Shown here: positions 13,661-18,748 of the stretch, in pieces
Position numbering within the stretch: position 1 is the stretch's first letter
How the letters are laid out: every line of letters starts with the position of its first letter
Origin: JAJPHC01 sp035255945
GTDB taxonomy: Bacteria > Acidobacteriota > Thermoanaerobaculia > Gp7-AA8
Assembly (NCBI GenBank): GCA_035255945.1
Contig: DATEZA010000261.1
Coordinates: 1-18,748 of the forward strand
Direction of reading: 5' to 3'
Length of the DNA: 18,748 nt
Translations under genes and position numbers: made by a program
Notes under the pieces: generated by a model
Told to the model about the DNA's origin: nothing
Database searches by the model: none
Seen by the model: the letters and a program-made list of their open reading frames with translations, nothing else

Positions 13661-15565
13661 ATGCAATCGCTCACTCTGCTTTACTCTGACTCGTTCCCGA
13701 TCGGCCGTTATTCAGACGCGCTGATTGCCGCTTCGATCTCTCCCGCGCGCATCGAAGATCACCCCACCAGCCCCGCGAATGCACTGCGCGTGGTGGTGGT
13801 CGACAACGGGCAGACGTTCTCCGTTGATTCACGCACCGCGGTGCTGGGTGTCGGCCTCACGCAGCAGCCTTCGTGGCTCACCGATGAAACCGTTTACCTC
13901 GATCTGCCCGAGGATCCGTCGCCGGGATTGTTGCTGAGCACGGTCAAGCGCGCGTATCAGTTTCTCTTTCAGAAACTGCGCGCCGATCAGCTCGAGAAAC
14001 AGCTGAGCGAACGGACGCGCGAGCTGCAGGAAGTGAGCAACATCGGCGTCGCGCTGTCGACCGTGCGCGATCACCAGGTGCTGCTGACGATGATCCTGAA
14101 GAAGGCGCGCGAGCTGTCGCGCTCCGACGCCGGCTCGCTCTACCTCCTCGACGACATGGGCGGCGGCAAAGTGCTCCGCTGGAAGCTCGCGCAGAACGAT
14201 TCGGTCGAAGTCGACTTCGAAGAGCGCGTGCTGCCGATCACGAAGAAGAGTCTCGCCGGCTACGTCGCGCTGACCGGCGAGACGCTGGTCATCGACGACG
14301 CATACAACCTCCCGCAGGACGCCGAGTACTCGATCAACCGTTCGTTCGATCAGGAGAACGGCTACCTCACGAAATCGCTGCTCGTCTTTCCGATGACGAA
14401 TCATGTCGGCGATCTGATCGGCGTCCTGCAGCTGATCAACCGCAAACGGATCGGCGCGGCGAAGAAGCTGACGGCGGAGAACGTGCCGCACGAAGTGATC
14501 CCGTTCGATCAGGAGATCATCGACGTGATGCGCTCGCTCGCCGGCCAGGCGGCGGTCGCGGTCGAGAACAACCTGCTGTACGAATCGATCGAGCGCCTGT
14601 TCGAAGGCTTCGTCACCGCGGCAGTCACGGCGATCGAACAGCGCGATCCGACCACGTCCGGTCATTCGTTCCGCGTCGCCGATCTGACGGTGGAGCTGGC
14701 GAAGGTGGTCGATCGCATCGATCACGGGCAGTACCGCGACATTCACTTCTCCTCCGATCACATCCGCGAGATCCGCTACGCATCGCTGCTGCACGATTTC
14801 GGCAAGGTCGGCGTGCGCGAACAGGTGCTGATCAAGGAGAAGAAGCTCTATCCGCAGCAGCTGGAGACGATCCGCTCGCGCTTCGAGTTCGTGATCAAGT
14901 CGGTGGAAGGGGAGGGGACGCGGCGCAAGCTCGAGTTCCTGCTGAAAAACGGGCGCGACGGCTACGACGAGTTCGCGGTCCGCTGCGATCGCGAGACGAA
15001 GGACCGCATCGCGGAACTGCGGAACGATTTCGCGTTCATCACCCAGTCGAACGAGCCGACGGTGCTGCCGGAAGGGGAGTTCCAGTATCTGCAGTCACTG
15101 GCGGAGCGCGACTATCTCGATGTGCGCAATGAAAGCCGGCGCATGCTGACCAGCGAAGAGGTGCGCATCCTCTCGATCCGCAAAGGGAATCTCGATGCGG
15201 AAGAGCGCGGCGAGATCGAGAGCCACGTCACGCACACGTTCAACTTCCTGCAGAAGATCCCGTGGACGAAGGACCTCTCGTCCGTCGCCGACATCGCATA
15301 CAAGCACCACGAAAAGCTCAACGGCCGCGGCTACCCGCGCAAGCTGAGCGGGCCCGACATCCCGATCCAGTCGCGGATGATGACGGTGTCGGACATCTAC
15401 GACGCGCTGACCGCCAACGACCGCCCCTACAAGCGCGCCATCTCCACCGAGCGCGCGCTCGACATCCTGCAGATGGAGATGAAGGACGGCCTGCTCGACC
15501 AAAACCTGGTGCAGACGTTCATCGAGTCGCGGGTATACGAGCGCGCCGGCGTGATGCGCACGTAG
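13661..15565 (+). CDS. GAF domain/HD-GYP phosphodiesterase-like protein, 634 aa
   Basis: A probable cytoplasmic cyclic-di-GMP phosphodiesterase with sensory input. An N-terminal region (about 1-95) of unclear fold leads to a coiled coil (QFLFQKLRADQLEKQLSERT), then a GAF domain (about 125-305; ARELSRSDAGSLYLLDD, LLVFPMTNHVGDLIGVLQLI). The HD-GYP domain has SLLHDFGKVGV (H378, D379), a later His in ESHVTHTFNF, HHEKLNGRGYP (H549, H550; the GYP motif kept as RGYP) and SDIYDALTANDRPYK. About 170 residues separate HD from HHE, roughly 100 more than usual, so there is an insertion. The ATG at 13661 was preferred over a TTG at 13622 because its product begins with an ordered segment (MQSLTLLYSDSF). 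It is a single gene, divergent from the di-iron gene, and its 3' end abuts the repeat array. Confidence 0.9.
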   Translation: MQSLTLLYSDSFPIGRYSDALIAASISPARIEDHPTSPANALRVVVVDNGQTFSVDSRTAVLGVGLTQQPSWLTDETVYLDLPEDPSPGLLLSTVKRAYQFLFQKLRADQLEKQLSERTRELQEVSNIGVALSTVRDHQVLLTMILKKARELSRSDAGSLYLLDDMGGGKVLRWKLAQNDSVEVDFEERVLPITKKSLAGYVALTGETLVIDDAYNLPQDAEYSINRSFDQENGYLTKSLLVFPMTNHVGDLIGVLQLINRKRIGAAKKLTAENVPHEVIPFDQEIIDVMRSLAGQAAVAVENNLLYESIERLFEGFVTAAVTAIEQRDPTTSGHSFRVADLTVELAKVVDRIDHGQYRDIHFSSDHIREIRYASLLHDFGKVGVREQVLIKEKKLYPQQLETIRSRFEFVIKSVEGEGTRRKLEFLLKNGRDGYDEFAVRCDRETKDRIAELRNDFAFITQSNEPTVLPEGEFQYLQSLAERDYLDVRNESRRMLTSEEVRILSIRKGNLDAEERGEIESHVTHTFNFLQKIPWTKDLSSVADIAYKHHEKLNGRGYPRKLSGPDIPIQSRMMTVSDIYDALTANDRPYKRAISTERALDILQMEMKDGLLDQNLVQTFIESRVYERAGVMRT

Positions 15566-15625
15566 GCCCCTCGGAGCGCGGACGTCTCGTCCGCAGCGAG
15601 CGGGCGTCTCGCCCGATCGCGGAAT

Positions 15626-15703
15626 GGCGAGCAGGCCGACGCTCACGATGTAAATCGACCAGGGGATCACCACCACGAGCGAGGCCGCAGCAGCCGACAT
15701 GCG
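15626..15703 (-). pseudogene. Copy 1 of the Yip1-like gene 3' end
   Basis: On the minus strand it reads MSAAAASLVVVIPWSIYIVS then VGLLAIP, against MSAAVASLVVLIPWSIYIVS and VGLLATP in the real gene. The frame then runs on into repeat sequence (RSGETPARCG) instead of stopping. Differences from the gene are mostly synonymous or conservative. Confidence 0.75.
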
Positions 15704-15794
15704 CCTCGGAGCGCGGGCGTCTCGCCCGCAGCGAGCGGGCGTCTCGCCCGATCGCGGAGCCCTCGCCGAGTGGGACGCCCGCGCAATTCGGAGC

Positions 15795-15872
15795 GGCGAG
15801 CAGGCCGACGCTCACGACGTAAATCGACCAGGGGATCACCATCACGAGAGAGGCCACAGTCGCCGACATGCG
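15795..15872 (-). pseudogene. Copy 2 of the Yip1-like gene 3' end
   Basis: Reads MSATVASLVMVIPWSIYVVS then VGLLAAPN on the minus strand, with the frame intact through the copied part. It is closest to copy 3 (nearly identical DNA), implying a recent duplication of that pair. Confidence 0.75.
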
Positions 15873-15956
15873 CCTCGGAGCGCGGGCGTCTCGCCCGATC
15901 GCGGGATCGTCGCCGGGCGAGACGCCCGACGACTGCGGGCGGGACGCCCGCGCTCC

Positions 15957-16032
15957 GCGAGCAGGCTGACCTCACGACGTAAATCGACCAGGGGATCACC
16001 ATCACGAGAGAGGCCACAGTCGCCGACATGCG
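15957..16032 (-). pseudogene. Copy 3 of the Yip1-like gene 3' end (frameshifted)
   Basis: Reads MSATVASLVMVIPWSIYVVR on the minus strand and then shifts frame, because bases are missing in the segment that encodes VSVGLL in the other copies. Otherwise it is the same as copy 2. Confidence 0.75.
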
Positions 16033-16127
16033 CCTCGGAGCGCGGGCGTCTCGCCCGCAGCGAGCGGGCGTCTCGCCCGATCGCGAAACCCTCGCCGAGC
16101 GGGACGCCCGCGCAATCAATTCGGAGC

Positions 16128-16205
16128 GGCGAGCAGGGCGACGCTCACGGTGTAAATCGACCAGGGGAACACCACCACGAGCGAGGCTACCGCCGCCGAC
16201 ATGCG
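16128..16205 (-). pseudogene. Copy 4 of the Yip1-like gene 3' end
   Basis: Reads MSAAVASLVVVFPWSIYTVS then VALLAAPN followed by a stop (TGA) on the minus strand. It keeps the PWSIY core and is the only outlying copy with its own stop just after the copied part. Confidence 0.75.
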
Positions 16206-16288
16206 TCTCGGAGCGCGTCTCGCCCCATCCCCCGATCGTCGCCGGGCGGGACGCCCGACGACTGCGGGCGGGACGCCCGCGCTCCGTC

Positions 16289-17005
16289 TCACGGTGTGGC
16301 GAGGAGGCCGACGCTCACGATGTAAATCGACCAGGGGATCAGCACCACGAGCGAGGCCACGGCCGCGGACATGCGCGGCGACATCGCGCGGATGCCGATG
16401 ATGATCAGCGCCACCGCGGCCAGCACGATCACGTCGAGCGAGCGCATGACGTGCTGCAGCAGTTGCGAGTTGGCGTGGAAGAAGAACGCGGCATTCGTCG
16501 CCAGCGGGTTCTTGAGATTGACCGCCGCGGCGTTGCGATTGAACACGACCGATAGCGCGAAGAGCGTGTACTTGATCGCGACGTAGAAGAGCATGACGTG
16601 CGCGACGACCGCGTTGATGCTGCGCAGGCGCACTTCCTCGCCGGCGATGGTGACGACGAGCCAGAGGATGAGCGCGATCATGTATGCGGTAATGATCGTC
16701 CCGGCAAATGTCGAGATGGCCTGCGTCCAGAGAATCTGGGTGCGATAACGCAGGATGTTCGCAAGCATCGTCTGCGTGTCGATGGTCTGCGTCGCGCGGA
16801 TGGTGTTCTGCAGGATGTTGGTCAGGCCGATGTGCTGCACGATCCACGAGCTCAATGCCGTCGCATAAAGCGCCGCAATCAACAGCGCCGAAAAATACCT
16901 CGGCTCCTCTTTCAGTGACTGCAGCGTGCGGATCGGGCTGAAGAGCATGTCGAAGATGTGATTGGTCTTCGGAGCCGGCGGATTCGAATCGAGTATTGCT
17001 TCCAT
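16289..17005 (-). CDS. Yip1-like integral membrane protein, 238 aa
   Basis: A multi-pass inner-membrane protein resembling bacterial Yip1-domain proteins. After a short cytoplasmic N-terminus (MEAILDSNPPAPKTNHIFDM, then LFSPIRTLQSLKEEP, typical of the family), about five hydrophobic segments follow: FSALLIAALYATALSSWIV, IITAYMIALILWLVVTI, VVAHVMLFYVAIKYTLFALS, DVIVLAAVALIIIGI and the last near SLVVLIPWSIYIVSVGLLA. The ATG at 17005 has GAAGGA nine bases upstream; a GTG at 17044 overlaps the ABC gene and is less likely. It lies just downstream of the ABC ATPase gene, probably in one operon, and may belong to that transporter. Its 3' end is the source of, or homologous to, four extra copies in the adjacent array. 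Confidence 0.8.
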   Translation of the reverse strand: MEAILDSNPPAPKTNHIFDMLFSPIRTLQSLKEEPRYFSALLIAALYATALSSWIVQHIGLTNILQNTIRATQTIDTQTMLANILRYRTQILWTQAISTFAGTIITAYMIALILWLVVTIAGEEVRLRSINAVVAHVMLFYVAIKYTLFALSVVFNRNAAAVNLKNPLATNAAFFFHANSQLLQHVMRSLDVIVLAAVALIIIGIRAMSPRMSAAVASLVVLIPWSIYIVSVGLLATP

Positions 17006-17034
17006 CAGATGAGTTCCTTCGATGTTTGATGTGT

Positions 17035-17760
17035 TCAAAGCCACGACAGTTCTCTGTAATCGGGGCTGCCGACGATTTTCCAGAGCGCCGATTCGAGGGA
17101 GCCGTCGTCGCGGGCTGATTGCGAGTCCCGGGGTTGCAGGTCGAGCTCGCGTTCGATGCGGCCGCCATGCAGCACGCCGACGCGGTCGCAGATGCGCTCG
17201 ACGAGCGCGAGGTCATGCGATGTAAGGAGCACGGTTTTTCCGTTGCGGACCATCGAGCGCAAGGTCTCGATGAGGCGGAACACGGCGGTGGCGTCGAGTC
17301 CGTCGAACGGCTCGTCGAGCAGGATCACCCGCGGCGAATGCACGAGCGCCATGGCCAGACCGAGCTTCTGGCGCATTCCCTGCGAGTATTCGTAGATGTA
17401 GTTTTCGCCGGCGCGATGGAGGTCGAAGAGCTCGAGCAGGTCGCCGACGCGCTGTTTGAGCTCGGCGGGGGCAACGTCGTGCAGCCGGCCCTGTGTAATG
17501 AGGATCTCGCGTCCGGTCAGATAATCGAGTAAATCGAATTGCGCGGAGTGAAAGCCGACGGTCTGTCCAAAGATGCTCGCGTCACCGCTCGACGCGCGAA
17601 GCAGTCCGGCGAGAATCGACAACGTCGTCGTCTTTCCCGCCCCATTCGCTCCGATCAAGCCATAAATCGAGCCCTCGGACACACTGAAGGTCAGTCCGGA
17701 GAGCGCCTCTTTGCTGCCGTATTGCTTGACGAGATTCTGAACGACGATTGCAGAGGTCAT
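17035..17760 (-). CDS. ABC transporter ATP-binding protein, 241 aa
   Basis: The ATPase subunit of an ABC exporter, cytoplasmic and membrane-associated through its permease. Motifs in order: Walker A GANGAGKTT (38-46), signature YSQGM (125-129; a variant of LSGGQ with SQG as in CcmA/NatA-type exporters), Walker B VILLDEP (145-151) and the switch histidine H182 (LLTSHD). The ATG at 17760 overlaps the permease stop (ATGA), so the two are translationally coupled. A longer open frame upstream only shadows the permease gene. The Gln-loop Q and other elements suggest a functional ATPase. The substrate cannot be deduced; the type often exports drugs, lipids or peptides. Confidence 0.95.
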   Translation of the reverse strand: MTSAIVVQNLVKQYGSKEALSGLTFSVSEGSIYGLIGANGAGKTTTLSILAGLLRASSGDASIFGQTVGFHSAQFDLLDYLTGREILITQGRLHDVAPAELKQRVGDLLELFDLHRAGENYIYEYSQGMRQKLGLAMALVHSPRVILLDEPFDGLDATAVFRLIETLRSMVRNGKTVLLTSHDLALVERICDRVGVLHGGRIERELDLQPRDSQSARDDGSLESALWKIVGSPDYRELSWL

Positions 17761-18746
17761 GGAGTCACCGCCGACATTTTCATGAGGATTTCTTCCCGAT
17801 CGCGGCTCAGGAGGCGATTGATCCAGATGGGGAGTGCTCTCCAGCGGATCAGTACCAGAAACGACGGCAGCCCGATGAACAGTACCCAGGCGGCCCGCGC
17901 CGGAATCGAATTCACCGCGACGAGATAGAGCACGAGCATTGCGACGTGGATCATTGGGATGACGAATGCGCCGAAGGTCATGCCGCCCGAATAAAGCGAG
18001 CCGCGCTCGATCGGATCGGGATGCAGCACGGAGAACAATTGCCCCGCAACCTCCGCCGCCAACAAAGCAGAAACCGAAAACGACAGCACACAGACCCACG
18101 CAAAGGGCGTAGTCATGCCGGCGGTTGGCCGCGCGACGGCACAGAGCAGCACGGCGCCGATCATCACGGCCTGCAGCACGCTCATGCTGGCGCTTCGCGC
18201 GCTCAGTACGCGGCGCAACGGCAGCGGCTGCACGAAAAACATCCAGACGCCTTTCTGGTCGATGCCGAAGAGATTTCCGCGCAGATACGAGTGAAAGACG
18301 AGCACCATCCACGCAAACGAGAGGTAATACGAGACTCCCGTCGCATGAGTGAGCCACGTGTAGAAAAATCCGTATGCGGTTCCCCAGATGAACAGCAGCA
18401 ATGCATTCCGGTTGCGCAGCCAGCCGAGCATGCTGATACGCCACAGGATCGAGCGCTGCGGCCCGGAGAGGAGGAATCGCTCCTGAAGCCGCGCTAGCCA
18501 CGCACCGGCGGCCGCCGGACGGAAAACACCGGATAAGACGACGTGCCGCTGCATCGCGTAATCGACGAGCATCAGCAGGCACGCGGACAACGCGAGAAAT
18601 GCGATGCCGCGCAGTGTCTCAATACCGAGAAACGCCCGGGCGAAAACGCGTCCGGGATTGAAAGCGATCGTTGCAGGGATGAAGGTCAACGCCGCAAGTG
18701 CAGCGATTGCCGTCAACAGGACGACGCGTGTCGTGATTCGGAATGC
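17757..18746 (-). CDS. ABC transporter permease-like membrane protein, 5' partial
   Basis: A polytopic membrane protein coupled to the ATPase gene by a 4-nt overlap, hence probably its permease. Hydrophobic segments include IAALAALTFIPATIAF, GIAFLALSACLLMLVDYAM, ALLLFIWGTAYGFFYTWL, VSYYLSFAWMVLVF, VLQAVMIGAVLLCAV, FAWVCVLSFSVSALLAAEVA, FVIPMIHVAMLVLYLVAV and AAWVLFIGLPSFLVLI. The frame is open to the right-hand window edge without a stop; the TTG at 18716 lies inside a hydrophobic stretch, so the true N-terminus is outside the window. I see no recognisable permease signature beyond the topology and the neighbouring ATPase. Confidence 0.85.
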   Translation of the reverse strand, partial: AFRITTRVVLLTAIAALAALTFIPATIAFNPGRVFARAFLGIETLRGIAFLALSACLLMLVDYAMQRHVVLSGVFRPAAAGAWLARLQERFLLSGPQRSILWRISMLGWLRNRNALLLFIWGTAYGFFYTWLTHATGVSYYLSFAWMVLVFHSYLRGNLFGIDQKGVWMFFVQPLPLRRVLSARSASMSVLQAVMIGAVLLCAVARPTAGMTTPFAWVCVLSFSVSALLAAEVAGQLFSVLHPDPIERGSLYSGGMTFGAFVIPMIHVAMLVLYLVAVNSIPARAAWVLFIGLPSFLVLIRWRALPIWINRLLSRDREEILMKMSAVTP

Positions 18747-18748
18747 AT

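Larger units (their letters stand above)
15569..16288. repeat. Tandem array of hairpin-rich repeats and gene-end copies
   Basis: Five GC-rich blocks (starting near 15569, 15704, 15873, 16033 and 16206) alternate with four copies of the 3' end of the neighbouring Yip1-like gene; the period is about 162-171 bp. The GC-rich blocks are built from hairpins such as GCGGGCGTCTCGCCCGC and GGCGGGACGCCCG, begin mostly with CCTCGGAGCGCG and often end near ATTCGGAGC or GCGCTCC. The fifth gene-end copy is the real end of the gene at 16289. Open frames across the array are low-complexity Arg/Ser/Pro products and are not genes. Confidence 0.9.

Noticed and set aside
12270..13661. 463-codon plus-strand open frame opposite the di-iron protein
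   Set aside because: Antisense shadow; the minus strand shows E-x-x-H metal motifs and a good ribosome site.
15569..16288. CRISPR array
   Set aside because: The period is about 165-170 bp, both parts of each unit are repeated, and there are no unique spacers or cas genes.
15699..16325. Open frames of 150-208 codons through the repeat array
   Set aside because: The products are repeated Arg/Ser/Pro-rich strings generated by the hairpin repeats, with no coding signal beyond the copied gene ends.

Overview
The window is a GC-rich bacterial chromosome segment with tightly packed genes: 4-nt ATGA overlaps, translational coupling and GTG starts. The mix of an M49-type peptidase, single-domain receivers, a GAF/HD-GYP protein, an ECF sigma factor beside a TPR protein, and abundant GC-rich palindromic repeats fits Acidobacteriota or a neighbouring Gram-negative phylum. 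That placement is an impression from gene content, not a search result.

Layout. 1-3852: a 5'-truncated dipeptidyl-peptidase III-like peptidase coupled to a receiver-only response regulator; a second receiver facing it tail to tail with overlapping ends; then rsgA and a small lipoprotein. 3853-4720: a decayed stretch with coding-like remnants, a REP-like palindrome and a frameshifted gene ending in a receiver-like domain. 4800-9660: a repeated accessory locus. 9660-13600: a small uncertain ORF, a glycogen-debranching-type enzyme, nested inverted heptad repeats and a ferritin-like di-iron oxygenase-family protein. 13600-15565: a GAF/HD-GYP phosphodiesterase-like protein. 15569-16288: a tandem array of about 165-170 bp units, each joining GC-rich hairpins to a copy of the 3' end of the adjacent membrane-protein gene. 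16289-18748: a Yip1-like membrane protein, an ABC ATPase and a 5'-partial ABC permease, all on the minus strand.

The most interesting part is 4800-9660. Three near-identical 58-codon genes, at 5197, 6958 and 7603 on the plus strand, encode a signal peptide plus a short cationic helix-like mature peptide of about 37 residues. Each has the same leader of about 116 nt with a strong Shine-Dalgarno and a possible helix that would mask it. Each faces, across a GC-rich hairpin, a TPR-protein gene on the minus strand. Only the third TPR gene is intact, and it is translationally coupled to an ECF sigma factor upstream. The other two TPR copies and both flanking GNAT acetyltransferase copies have frameshifts or deletions, whereas all three peptide frames and leaders are intact and differ mostly at synonymous positions. 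I infer a peptide-based regulatory or effector module: secreted peptide, TPR sensor or partner, and ECF sigma factor. The function is not shown by the sequence.

The rest is housekeeping (rsgA), signalling (receivers, HD-GYP), carbohydrate turnover (debranching enzyme) and a membrane-transport operon.
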